A DNA stretch of 64,000 nucleotides, from the NCBI GenBank assembly GCA_001839685.1, contig MLAK01000804.1:43233-107232 (forward strand). Direction: 5' to 3'. Positions 9,969 through 20,106 of the stretch are shown in pieces. The notes beneath the pieces were generated by a model. The model ran no database searches and was not told where the DNA came from. It saw nothing but the letters and a program-made list of their open reading frames with translations. The first letter of the stretch is position 1. Every line of letters starts with the position of its first letter. Both the position numbers and the translations under genes were made by a program. The DNA is from Tritrichomonas foetus. Taxonomy: Eukaryota > Parabasalia > Tritrichomonadida > Tritrichomonadidae.

Positions 9969-10934
9969 ATTCCCCGAAAAATTCTTGAATTTAATTTAGA
10001 GAGATAAACCGACGATAGGATATAGAAATTGATCAACGACCGTTAAATGACGTTAATGAATAGATATCTCAATAATTGATAAATAAAATAACCGTCATGG
10101 TATTAAAAAGTTGGCGAAAATCTTTTAAAAAGTTAGTTATAAAACATTATTTGAATGGAGTCGGAATTTTATATTTTTTCAATACTTTATTTGAAAGAAA
10201 ATAAATCATTTTGACTTTTTCTTTTTATTTCCCCAATTTGCCTATTGAAATACAGTTTGACCTTTATTGACCTAAAATAATTCATCAGAGAACGTACGTT
10301 TAAATCGGTTTATTTTTTCTTCTCTTTTTTTCTGAGGGAAATCTTAAAGATAGACAAGAAAGTAATCAACTCTTTACCATCTCTATATCTATTTGATGTG
10401 ATTTCAGTCGTCAAATTTCCTCTATATGATGAATGATTGATATGACAAATTTTCAAAAAAAAGTGGCTGGAAATTCTATTTGGTATGACTTTTTCATTAT
10501 ATATTTAGCCATAAAATTTGCAGGACCATATAAATGCTGAAAAAGTTGTTATTGAAAATATTATCGCTTCATTTTCCTTGACATCCATTCTAGTATTCAA
10601 GAGGGAAATCACATAATGAAATCCAATTAAATGCATATAACTCTTATGATAGGATTTTTCAATATTTTTTTTTTAACAGTATGTGATACTATTGTCAAGA
10701 ATGAAGATAATGTAGATCGTAATATTATCCAGAAATTATCTTCAACAATATGTCAATCACACAAATATGATTTTTTTTTTTTATTCATTTTTTCTTCTGG
10801 GATCTCGATGATGATACAATAACATCAGAGATCATGAATAATGTTGTTACCAGCTATCATATGATTGATAAGTCATAAAAATAAATTATATATGGCCTAC
10901 ATCGAATTAAAGTCAAAATTTTAGTTAATTACAA
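9969..10934. other. Intergenic, promoter side of long coiled-coil gene
   Basis: Nearly 1 kb without a supported gene. Close to the coiled-coil start there are two AAAAAGTT boxes (about 10104 and 10127), one within AAAAAGTTGGCGAAAA, which also contains an E2F-like GGCGAAA. A short plus-strand frame at 10631-10822 is AT-rich with no recognisable content. The right end is the 3' flank of the RhoGEF gene. Confidence 0.4.
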
Positions 10935-13574
10935 TTAGACCCACTCTTCATCTTTCACGCTCTTTGGGTTTTGTTTCATATTGTAAACAAAGTTATCTTT
11001 TTCGAATGACATTGATGACATAAACATTAATTCAGCTTCATCTTCCACTTTTGGCATTTTGATTGTCACTTTCTGTAAGCTTCCAATTGGACTTCCAGTT
11101 GATCCATAACCACCATGAATAAAAATGCTTGTTCCATCAGTGGTCATTGCAAATCCATGTAAAGATGGTTGCTTCACACCTTCTAACGTTGGTGTTGTCC
11201 ATGAATTCATACTTAGCTGTAAAGCAAATGGATCTGTTTCATAACTGTCACCACCAATAACGAAAATTGTATCATTGACAGTTACAGAACGATGCTGGAA
11301 TCTAAAGTTAGGATTAGGTTTACTTAACCTTACATAATTTGATACTTCACCATATTTGGTGATATGAATTGGATGATCATTATATTCGCCTTGACTATTT
11401 TTGCCACCAATGATGAATGCAGCACCATTTGTTGTTTCAATTGGTACAAAACTATGACCATAAAGTGACATAATTTCAATACCACGTGAAAGCTGAACTT
11501 GTTTCCATTCATTTGACTTAAAGATGAATTTATATATACCAAATTCATCTTTACCACCTGATAAAATCAAGAAATCTTGATAAGAAACAAGTTCATAGCC
11601 ATAACCAGGAGGTGGAACATCACCTTTCTCTGGCAATTTGGTCCATCTGTTTGAAGCGAATGAAAAATGCCATAAATCAGACAGTCCAGTTTTACCATCA
11701 GTTGTACCACCAAAAATATATAAACCATTTGAATTCGATGTCATTGCTGTCATAAAGCGTGGTGATGGATCTTTTCCGGGCTTATTTTGAATCACAACAA
11801 AATCGGTTTTATTTGGTGTGAATTTATAAATGTTTCCATTTAGTTGGCCATTTGGATTTTTCCCACCAAAAATCCAAAATGTTTTTTGTTCATAAACCAT
11901 TGAATGCTCAGCGAGTTCATAAACATTGTTTTGAGGAAGGTTTTCATAAACCATTTGAATTTGGTTTCTTTGTCTTTGCATGAAACAAATTGATGTTTCA
12001 CGGAATTGAGTTACAAGCTGATCACGAAATTCTGTTGTTTCGAGCAGGCAGACCTTGTCAACATCTGGTGCACGTAAAACAACAGATTTTTGGGCATATT
12101 TAATTACATCGAGATCAGAATATGAAAATGTTTTATCTAAAACAAGTTTATCACCATTAATTTTTGCCATCCAGAATTCATCTGAGAATAATATGAATAC
12201 ATACTTTTTGCTTTTAATTTCAATAAAGAAGGTGTTAATGTAAAGTCTATTTGGTTGAAATATTGTAACTTTGTTTGAGAACCAATTTTCCAATTGAACC
12301 ATTTTTTGGCGCCTTTCCACAAGTGATACATCTTGTTCCAACTTTTTCAACGTATCTTTGGTCAATTCTAATGCTTCACTCAAAACAGTATAATCAGGAT
12401 GAGTCTCAGGAGTGAATTTTAAGACTTCTCTCAGTAGTAATTGGTAACGAGGACCTCGTTGGACAGGTATGATTAATACCGAATCAAATGCAAGACCATT
12501 TGCATATGACGAATTTTGGAAATCACGGAAAACTGATGCCAAATGTCTTGAATTCATAGCGGTTGTGATGGCAGGAAGATATGCTTTATATAATGATACA
12601 TATTGGTGATAAACTTTTAGAAATGGAACATATTTCTTAAACCATGTTCCAATCATTGTCATATAATCAATTCTCATTTCATTAAAGTCATCATAAATTT
12701 GCTTGTGAAGTGAAATGATATAATGTGATGCATTTAAAAATCCTTCACTTTCACTTTTTGATAAAAAGTTTCCCTTTTTGAAAACAATACCAACATTTTC
12801 TTCAAATCCTTTCAATGTTTTATAATATCGAAGTTCAGTGTCTTTAAATTCTTGGAGAACGTTAACTCTTTTTGCAATTAATTTCTTTGTCTTTTCGTCT
12901 GGTTGAAATGACAAATATAATGAATTGAAAATCAATAAACGAATCATTTCATTTGGCTCATTGAACTCTTTTAATGTATTTCCTTTCTTGTCGTAAGCTG
13001 TGAATACATCTGGTGATATGTTATGCAATTTACACAAGAAATTCAAAATATGCTTAATTTTGAATTGTTCTGGTTGGAAAGCAACTGGCGCCATATAAAG
13101 AATATTTGCCTTATCGTCAATGACCGGAATTAATGCGTGAGATTGCTTGTGATCGTTGTTATTCGTCATATGAAGATAATACCTTCTAAGCTGTTCTTTT
13201 GGCTTGCCGTCGGTTGGTAAGAAGAAAAGGGCGTCGAGATATTTGAATGGAATTTCGTCATCTTTTAGGAGTAGAGAAAAGTTCGAAGGAGATTTCAATA
13301 TCACTGTTAGATTATTGTTTTCTGCACCAACTTGAGGTGCCACTAACTGTGCGAGTTCTTTCGAAGTCATTCCCGCAACTTTGCTTGCTGGAAGAAGAAT
13401 TATTTGCTTCTTTGGGGAATAATATACTTGACATACGGCGAAATCGCATGGTTTCCGGATTGTGTATTTCGGTTGAGCGTTGGCTTGCATGATATCGGCA
13501 GAAACAGACATAAGTCTAATTGAATCTTTCCCAAATGCAGCATGCTTTAATCCACCAGGCCTTTGAGAATACAT
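10935..13574 (-). CDS. RhoGEF (DH-PH) with C-terminal Kelch repeats
   Basis: This 879-residue signalling protein probably activates Rho/Rac-type GTPases and so acts on actin. Residues 1-230 look like an uncharacterised N-terminal region. A DH domain spans about 232-415, with the typical helix IPVQRGPRYQLLLREVLK at about 369-386. A PH-like domain follows at about 425-535 (YINTFFIEIKSKKYVFILFS). About six Kelch repeats span roughly 555-840, marked by FWIFGGKN, LYIFGGTTDG, FLILSGGKDE, AAFIIGGKNS, IFVIGGDSYE and IFIHGGYGS, which should form a beta-propeller for protein binding. DH-PH followed by Kelch is known in amoebae and trichomonads but is uncommon elsewhere. No signal peptide. The start is ATG 13574. 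Confidence 0.88.
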   Translation of the reverse strand: MYSQRPGGLKHAAFGKDSIRLMSVSADIMQANAQPKYTIRKPCDFAVCQVYYSPKKQIILLPASKVAGMTSKELAQLVAPQVGAENNNLTVILKSPSNFSLLLKDDEIPFKYLDALFFLPTDGKPKEQLRRYYLHMTNNNDHKQSHALIPVIDDKANILYMAPVAFQPEQFKIKHILNFLCKLHNISPDVFTAYDKKGNTLKEFNEPNEMIRLLIFNSLYLSFQPDEKTKKLIAKRVNVLQEFKDTELRYYKTLKGFEENVGIVFKKGNFLSKSESEGFLNASHYIISLHKQIYDDFNEMRIDYMTMIGTWFKKYVPFLKVYHQYVSLYKAYLPAITTAMNSRHLASVFRDFQNSSYANGLAFDSVLIIPVQRGPRYQLLLREVLKFTPETHPDYTVLSEALELTKDTLKKLEQDVSLVERRQKMVQLENWFSNKVTIFQPNRLYINTFFIEIKSKKYVFILFSDEFWMAKINGDKLVLDKTFSYSDLDVIKYAQKSVVLRAPDVDKVCLLETTEFRDQLVTQFRETSICFMQRQRNQIQMVYENLPQNNVYELAEHSMVYEQKTFWIFGGKNPNGQLNGNIYKFTPNKTDFVVIQNKPGKDPSPRFMTAMTSNSNGLYIFGGTTDGKTGLSDLWHFSFASNRWTKLPEKGDVPPPGYGYELVSYQDFLILSGGKDEFGIYKFIFKSNEWKQVQLSRGIEIMSLYGHSFVPIETTNGAAFIIGGKNSQGEYNDHPIHITKYGEVSNYVRLSKPNPNFRFQHRSVTVNDTIFVIGGDSYETDPFALQLSMNSWTTPTLEGVKQPSLHGFAMTTDGTSIFIHGGYGSTGSPIGSLQKVTIKMPKVEDEAELMFMSSMSFEKDNFVYNMKQNPKSVKDEEWV

Positions 13575-13918
13575 GTTATGTTAATATCCGATTAAATTGA
13601 TTGAATATTTTTTTTCTGTGAATATTTTGTATATAATCGTGACGATGATTTTTCTGTGTTTATCTGGTTTTATCCCTTTGAAAACTGTCAAAATAACTTC
13701 ATAAAAAGTTGTTCGGGAACAAATTGATAGTTCTCTTCCTCAAATTACGATCGGAAATTTTAACCTAAATTTTACCTTCGATGTGATCAGTGAAGTGAGA
13801 AAAGATGTGATGAGTTATTTTTTTGGTTTGTATTGTTTTATTTCAAAAGAACGTACTACGAAAACCTTTTGTGAAAATCCTTGTTGTTGTTCCTTTGAGG
13901 ATAAAATTTTCGTAGAGT

Positions 13919-14133
13919 TCAATCCTCCGAAAGATTAAGAAATATTATTTGGAACTTCGGCGTATTTTGTCATCTATTTTCATTGGTGAACATCCATGGA
14001 GTGTTATGGATACATCATGAATACTTTGTCAAATAATGAAAGCCTCAATTAATGTTCCAGATTATTTTTTCCTAACGTTGAGATTTACTTCATATGGAAA
14101 AAATAAAAGTATATCTATAAATCACTGCTAGAT
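13919..14133 (+). pseudogene. Possible protein-kinase C-lobe relic
   Basis: Within the 13575-14769 gap a plus-strand frame reads RRILSSIFIGEHPWSVMD, then an in-frame TGA (14018-14020), then ILCQIMKASINVPDYF, and runs on to a TAG near 14131. The spacing of G-x-x-PW, a QI-like helix and VP resembles the C-lobe of CAMK-type kinases (the region after the APE motif). No HRD or DFG is seen upstream, so only a fragment would remain. The rest of the gap shows nothing else. Confidence 0.3.
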
Positions 14134-14769
14134 CATAATTAGTGATTAACCTCTTCATCCTTCTATAATACTGCGATTCTTATATGCGAATCAAGCTTTT
14201 AATGACACTTGATGTACAATTTTCTCAATTTAGCATACTGTAACAAGCTTCACTCAGTGATCAGATCAAGAGCAATTGGGAATGTTATGTGAAAAATAGA
14301 AAAGAAAAATGAATAAACTACATGTTTGAGATGTGATAAATATGCCCATTATAAAGTGTAAAAATCAAAAGAAAAAAATCATGATAATAACAGATTTTTT
14401 TGATCAGCGACCATCAATATTTTTAGGTTCAACGACATAAGAGTCTTTTCTGTTTTATTTTCACAAATGCTTCCATTGGAATATGAATTGAGGCATTCAA
14501 AAAAAATTAGTTATTCAGGTAGATTGCAATATAACATTAGTTCACATTCACAATTATCACAAAATATCTATTTATTTTTAATAATTAGACAAATATGAAT
14601 ATCTTTTCGATTTTAGGATTCCCATAATTATATTTTTCTTCCAACAAATCTGAAATCAAGATTCAATTTCTCCAACACAAAAAAGATTAAAATTATTTCA
14701 AAATCTCTCACATAAAAATGAATTTTACCTATATTTTATTTATAAATATAAAAAAATAATAATAACATT

Positions 14770-16062
14770 TCATGCATGCGATGCAAACGATATGAAATCA
14801 TTTCCAAAGTAGGCAGCTGCTTTTGTGTATATTCTAGAGAGTTCTTGTTCATCAATGTGTCTTGACGTATCATGATGGTAGCACAAACCACACAATCTCA
14901 GAATAGCACCATGTAAATACATCGCTGGGGTTCTCTGCATTGGATCCGGATGATTTATTTCCATTTTCAGCTTATTTAAAATAATTTGAAGATGAGGAAT
15001 TAAAAACATTCGAACTACAGATGGATCAATACTTTGTAAGCCTAGGGCAGCACCGAATTGGGATATAGACTGAACGCGTGGATCAAAAATAATTGATGAA
15101 AGATGCTCTGCAACTCTTTGCTGAAGATTTGGATATTTATTTGAAAACTTTTGAATTATAATTCCAAGAAAGTCTGCTGCTGAACTACGAAGTTGAATAA
15201 CACCATCAGATAAGTCTTCGCCAAGTGATTGATGAATCATAAGTGTCATTGCAATTGATGTAAAATTCTGAAGAAATGGTTCGCAATCTAAATTTGGGTT
15301 TGAAAAGAGTGCTTTTGTGAGAGAAAGTGAAATCTGAAGCTGGTTTGTACTTCGACTTTGTAAGCTAATTGTGTCCCAAATTGTTCGAAGGAAAAATTGA
15401 AGGAGTGGCTGAATAGCAGCATCACGTGAAAATGATTCGATTAATTTGGCGAAATCTGGATTAGTTGTTGAGTTAGCAACATTTGATTGTTTCTTGATGG
15501 TTTCCAAAGACTTCAAATAAAATTGTTGGAGTTCTTTGCTGACCATTAATTTTGATGAGATCATCTGGACTGGCTGATCTGAGAGCTTTGTCTGTTCTGG
15601 AATCTGTCCGATGGATTGCGGGAGAGTGGCAGACGGCTTCGTTTCGCCTGCATTTTCTTCGATCTGTGGCTGAATTCCATTAATTGCGAGCCAATGGAAA
15701 TCAAAGCAAGTGTCGACGGGGTATTTTTTGAGCGGTGATGAAGTTATTTCTGATAGGGAAATCTGACGATCAACCTTTGCGAGTAATTCAACGTCGTGCA
15801 AAACACCTACAGATTTGAAATCGCCAACTTGATTCGATTTATAGCCGTAGAGTGGTTGACCCGTTTTTGAAATTAGCGCGTTATTTAAATCGTTAACTTT
15901 TAAGATTTTCCCTGAGCGGTGCTTTCGGATTCGATTGGCGAGATCTAATATAGTTGAAATGAAAGCTTCGGCGTCTTTTGCAACATCATCTACATCGATC
16001 TGGTTAGCGATATTTACTCCGAGTTCTTGTGAAATCGCTTGAACTGTGAAACTAGACGCCAT
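14770..16062 (-). CDS. TAF6: TFIID/SAGA subunit TAF6
   Basis: This 430-residue nuclear protein matches TAF6. Residues about 5-75 form a histone fold (VQAISQELGV, FISTILDLANRIRKHRSG), which in the family pairs with TAF9. The diagnostic linker motif follows at about 118-160: LSEITSSPLKKYPVD, then FDFHWLAINGIQPQIEEN. The second half (about 180-420) is the alpha-helical HEAT-like TAF6C domain. Length is close to the shorter TAF6 proteins of other protists. TAF6 is a core component of TFIID and SAGA, so it supports RNA polymerase II initiation. The ATG at 16062 is preceded almost directly by an ACTTTTT-type box. Identification rests on the linker and fold order. Confidence 0.88.
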   Translation of the reverse strand: MASSFTVQAISQELGVNIANQIDVDDVAKDAEAFISTILDLANRIRKHRSGKILKVNDLNNALISKTGQPLYGYKSNQVGDFKSVGVLHDVELLAKVDRQISLSEITSSPLKKYPVDTCFDFHWLAINGIQPQIEENAGETKPSATLPQSIGQIPEQTKLSDQPVQMISSKLMVSKELQQFYLKSLETIKKQSNVANSTTNPDFAKLIESFSRDAAIQPLLQFFLRTIWDTISLQSRSTNQLQISLSLTKALFSNPNLDCEPFLQNFTSIAMTLMIHQSLGEDLSDGVIQLRSSAADFLGIIIQKFSNKYPNLQQRVAEHLSSIIFDPRVQSISQFGAALGLQSIDPSVVRMFLIPHLQIILNKLKMEINHPDPMQRTPAMYLHGAILRLCGLCYHHDTSRHIDEQELSRIYTKAAAYFGNDFISFASHA

Positions 16063-16374
16063 TTACTTTTTAGTATCGATTTGGCCTTTAAATGACCTCT
16101 TGTTATTAATTTAATTGACCATTATATAGAAAACTATACTTATTTGTCAATTTCTTATATTTAGCAAATATAAATAAAAATCATATTACATTCACTTTTT
16201 CTTCAGTAATAACTTAATGTATAGTGAAATGTGCAGATTCTTTTCAAGCAAAATATCATTGATAAAAGAGAAAAAATATCATATAATAGATGCAACATAT
16301 CGAAATATACGAAAAATAACTAAGAACACTTTATTATTTATAAAAAAAATAGAAATTTCTACATTTTTGAGTGA
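16063..16374. other. Intergenic, no feature seen
   Basis: About 310 bp of AT-rich sequence holding the TAF6 promoter side and the 3' flank of the next gene. Nothing else is visible. Confidence 0.5.
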
Positions 16375-17196
16375 TTATACATTCCTTATTTGAATCTCTT
16401 CAGTAATGTAACTCAGAAAATCATTTCTTTCATCCGCACATGTTTCACTGAACGTCAAATCAAATGTGTCATTTCCAGAAGAAATCACAACAATGTTTTG
16501 ATTCGAAGGTGAAATTTGGATCGATGAAATATTTTCTTTCGGCATTTCCCAAAGTGTGTCTTCATTACTAATGATTTTAATATTCTGTGATGATCGATAA
16601 TCTAGTTTCCCTTGAACATGTTTTGGAAGAGTCGGACTCGAAAGTGAAACCAAAATTATGAAATTCTGAATCTGTGAATTTTGAATGGATATTTGGTCTT
16701 GCTGCTTCTCGGCGAAAAACTCTTGCTGATGTTTTTCTTCTTCAGTCAGTGATGCATCTTTTGGAATTTCTGGCGTTTGATTTACAAAATTAACTTCGAA
16801 AGGCTGCTCTGGGAAAGGTTTGCAATTATCGAGCGAATAAAGAGGCAGTCGGGCGCTTTTCATGAGTATTTCGATCAGTGATGTTGATATTCCAGACAGG
16901 TGGATGCAGCGACCATTATATGAGGCCACCAAAACTGATCCTGCTGGCGATAATAATGAAAAAGTGATGTCAACTGTGTCCCAAACTTCATCCCAGCCTT
17001 TGTCCGTTCGAATTAGGAATAATTTGGGATTTCTTGGCGAAAAAAACAGTTTGCAATTATTGATATAATCTTCACAACCGATTAACGTCAAATACCGCTG
17101 AATTTCGATCCATGAGTAGTCGTATCCTGGAACAGGTTGACCTCCGAAGCCAAATGAGTTCCAGTATTGAGAAAAAGGACGAATTGGTTCATCCAT
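16375..17196 (-). CDS. Hypothetical protein
   Basis: This 273-residue soluble protein starts at ATG 17196 (MDEPIRPFSQYWNSF). The frame is open a little further to a GTG, which I do not use. The N-terminal 130 residues are rich in aromatics (SWIEIQRYLTLIG, DKGWDEVWDTVDITF) and look like a folded domain. Residues about 135-170 are a Glu/Gln-rich low-complexity link. The C-terminal 100 residues look like a beta-rich module (IIVLSLSSP-like strands, ISSIQISPSNQNIVVISS). The last part could be PH- or FERM-like, but I do not recognise a family. No signal peptide or membrane segment. Function unknown. Confidence 0.65.
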   Translation of the reverse strand: MDEPIRPFSQYWNSFGFGGQPVPGYDYSWIEIQRYLTLIGCEDYINNCKLFFSPRNPKLFLIRTDKGWDEVWDTVDITFSLLSPAGSVLVASYNGRCIHLSGISTSLIEILMKSARLPLYSLDNCKPFPEQPFEVNFVNQTPEIPKDASLTEEEKHQQEFFAEKQQDQISIQNSQIQNFIILVSLSSPTLPKHVQGKLDYRSSQNIKIISNEDTLWEMPKENISSIQISPSNQNIVVISSGNDTFDLTFSETCADERNDFLSYITEEIQIRNV

Positions 17197-17421
17197 TTGA
17201 GGGTGAATTACACAAAAAATGGTTACATTATTCACAAAATTTTTGGAATGGAAAAAAAAGTGAAAAGATTGTCAAAAATAATCCCTGTTTTCATTTTCAA
17301 TATTGAGTATAAAGAAAGGATGCAAACTTACTATATGAATGTAATTAGTTAGATGTGTCATATATTGACTAGAAAAATTCTAATGTGCGTGGACTGTAAC
17401 TTTTTTTGGCTTTATTAATAT

Positions 17422-17539
17422 AAAACATTGATAGATAAACAAAGCATTGATAGATAAATAAAGCATTGATAGAAAAATAAATCATTAATAGATAAATAAA
17501 GTATTGACAGATAAATAAAGCATTGATAGATAGATAAAT
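17422..17539. repeat. Minisatellite, 19-bp unit, about 6 copies
   Basis: Head-to-tail copies of AAAGCATTGATAGATAAAT start at 17422, 17441, 17460, 17479, 17498 and 17517. The last copy is extended to 23 bp by an extra GATA. The array ends five bases before the stop codon of the 17545-18627 transporter gene, so it must lie in its 3' UTR or immediate flank. Confidence 0.9.
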
Positions 17540-17544
17540 TTTAT

Positions 17545-18627
17545 TTACAAAGTCGAATTATTTTCCTTTTTCATTTTCGGAGTAATTAAAACGATGCTAT
17601 CATTTCCCTCTTCATTTCGTTTCTTCTGCTCTTTATTTTTATTTTCATTAAATTTAATATAAGCATACAAAGTTGCTCCACTCAATCCAATCATTACAGA
17701 CAAAATATTTGTGAGTGAAGTTTCTGTATTAAAAATCACGAAAGACAAAATCGCCTGGAAAATCTTTTTTCCTGCACCTACAACGACATAAGAAGTTGCT
17801 GAAGTTTCACCAAGTAGTGAAAATGTGACAATATTCAATGCAAGTCCGAGAATTCCAGAAAATATGATAAAACCTTTGCTTAAATATAAAGATGATTCAT
17901 TTTTGATCAAAAATGATGAAAAAAGTGCATTGATACACCCTCTACTAGGATTACGAATGAAAATGTATAGGCCCAGGAAAAATGTAGATAGTAAATTATT
18001 CCAAAACGCAGCAGTAAAGAAATGAAGATCTCGATGAGAAATTAAAACTTTTGTTAAAAGAACATAACATGCTGCAAAACAAATTGATAGAAACATCCAA
18101 AAATAGCCAATTAATGAAAATTCCAAGTCTGTTGCAAGGCCAAATCCTGAACCAATAACTATTAAAAAAAGTGAGCACCATGTTTGAATTGATAAATGGT
18201 GGCCCAAAAAAATTCTATCACCAAAAGCGGTAACAACAACTGACAGGCATTTCAAAAGTGTCACCATGTGAATTGAAAGATAGCTTAATGTGTATGAATT
18301 GGCGAGCATAGTTCCAATAAAGGCAATATTTACAATGCTGCAAACTGCAAAATCTGAAAATGATATTTTCAAAGGAAAATTGTGAACAAAAGATAGAAAA
18401 GCAATTAAAAATGCACTTATGCCACACTGAGTAATAAGCAAATCTTCTGGTGAAATGACTTTGTTGACTTTACCAGCCCGAAGAATTAATTTATTCACAA
18501 ATACCATTAACAACGACATTCCACCATAGAGTATGGAGAGAATTGTTACTTTTGATGTTGCACTTAAATGCCAACAGTCGCAAAGTCTCTTCCCATGAAA
18601 GGAATTCCGATGAATTGGGGCATTCAT
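17545..18627 (-). CDS. Nucleotide-sugar transporter, GDP-mannose transporter-like
   Basis: This 360-residue membrane protein has about ten hydrophobic helices, as expected for the drug/metabolite and nucleotide-sugar transporter fold in Golgi or ER membranes. Two landmarks point to the VRG4/GONST group: TLLKCLSVVVTAFGDRI in the middle and ATSYVVVGAGKKIFQAIL near residue 285-302. The latter occupies the place of the GALNK motif that binds GDP-mannose, here changed to GAGKK. The C-terminal tail is Lys/Asn-rich and cytosolic, ending in PKMKKENNSTL. The first ATG (18627) is used; a second ATG lies one codon pair downstream. Substrate is inferred from the motif region and is not certain. Confidence 0.75.
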   Translation of the reverse strand: MNAPIHRNSFHGKRLCDCWHLSATSKVTILSILYGGMSLLMVFVNKLILRAGKVNKVISPEDLLITQCGISAFLIAFLSFVHNFPLKISFSDFAVCSIVNIAFIGTMLANSYTLSYLSIHMVTLLKCLSVVVTAFGDRIFLGHHLSIQTWCSLFLIVIGSGFGLATDLEFSLIGYFWMFLSICFAACYVLLTKVLISHRDLHFFTAAFWNNLLSTFFLGLYIFIRNPSRGCINALFSSFLIKNESSLYLSKGFIIFSGILGLALNIVTFSLLGETSATSYVVVGAGKKIFQAILSFVIFNTETSLTNILSVMIGLSGATLYAYIKFNENKNKEQKKRNEEGNDSIVLITPKMKKENNSTL

Positions 18628-20106
18628 TGAATTATTGGTCAGATCCTTTGAAATATTTCAAAAGAATAATCCTAATTGAGAGAGGTATAGCCATATAACC
18701 ATTCAAAAGAAAAATATTTCAAAAGAATAATCCTAATAAATATTCGCAAAATTGTTATCTCGAGATCTCTTCATTCACTGAATATCAGATGAAAATCATA
18801 TACTCATAAGTTATGAGTCATAACTATTCATATAACAATATTTCTTGGTATAACTGAAAAATCACATTACATTTTTATTGTTGGTAAACCATTGTTGGTG
18901 CAAAAATAATTTCTATATTGCGGGTAAACACAACGTTAAATAGAGGTTTTATTTAATTTTTATCTGTAGGATCACATAATTTGTGGGAAAGAAGATGTTC
19001 GGCAATTTCATTGATGATCGAATTCCGAAACCATTTGAAAAGTTGTTTTCATGAAAACTCGACTATTAACTTCTTAAGCTAATATAAATACTTCTTGAAT
19101 ACAAAAGGCCAACTACATTAAATAAATGATCGAAAAACTCATAAAAATTGTGATTGCAAACAGGTAAAAACAACATTAGAATAACAACTAAATAAAACAT
19201 TGGATTTAAAACTTCTTTTAATTTAATAGGAAACTTGATAACAGTGAACAACTAACCACCTAATTCATATTATAAAGTAATACTCTATAAAAATCTCACT
19301 CAAACACCATTAGCAGTGATATGTAATTTTTGGCATTATTTTTATAGCATCATAAATAGAATGGTGAAATATTTCATAAATAAAAAAGTAAATATAAATA
19401 TCATCTATTTTAATTGGAGGAATGGAATGTGGTGGTTGTACAATAAATAGTAGTGATTTAGCATACAGTATGTAAAGCTGTTTGAGAAAAATTAATTGTT
19501 GTTTCTTATATTACAAATAATTTTAACATTAATAAAGTTTGATCAAACTTCTTTAATCTAAGAAATCATATTTTCGATCTCATATATCTATCTAGGAAAT
19601 CACATGCAAGCAAATATTGAATGAAAATCAATGAATATCGAAAAAACATGATAACACATGCTTCAAACATACTCAAAGAAATATATTTTAATTTTTAATC
19701 ATTTATAGATTGTGGTTTAAAAAAATTCACACACAGAAATTTATGAAACTTTCTCTAAATAGAAATAAAAACTTCGCGACTAAACATTTCAAACCTGAAA
19801 AAAATTACTATTAGTTTCTTTCTTCACTCATTCTTTTCTTTTGGATTAAAAACTTTGAAAAACTACTTTGAGTTAGCCCATTGCCACATATTCAAATTTA
19901 CAGTTTTGAGGAAAAAATAAAACGCTTAATAAATCTATTTTGAAAGTCAAATTTTAAAATTCTATTTGTTCAAGTTATTTTTTATTTCAATGATGTCAAA
20001 AATTGTATTATCGATTTTTATCAACAAGAAAGGAAAAATAATTATAATAATAAAAAAGATTCTCGTCGAACACCAAAAAGTTGCTTCAATAATTGTGCCA
20101 AGAAAG
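18628..20106. other. Long intergenic region with a 26-bp direct repeat
   Basis: About 1.5 kb without an intact gene. Two identical 26-bp copies at 18651-18676 and 18712-18737 (AAATATTTCAAAAGAATAAT followed by CCTAAT) lie 61 bp apart, just upstream of the transporter start. Near 18993 a short plus-strand frame reads MFGNFIDDRIPKPFEKLF and may be a coding remnant. The remainder is AT-rich with no clear signal. Confidence 0.45.

Noticed and set aside
17422..17539. Regular short repeats considered as a CRISPR array
   Set aside because: Units are directly adjacent with no unique spacers and the genome is eukaryotic.
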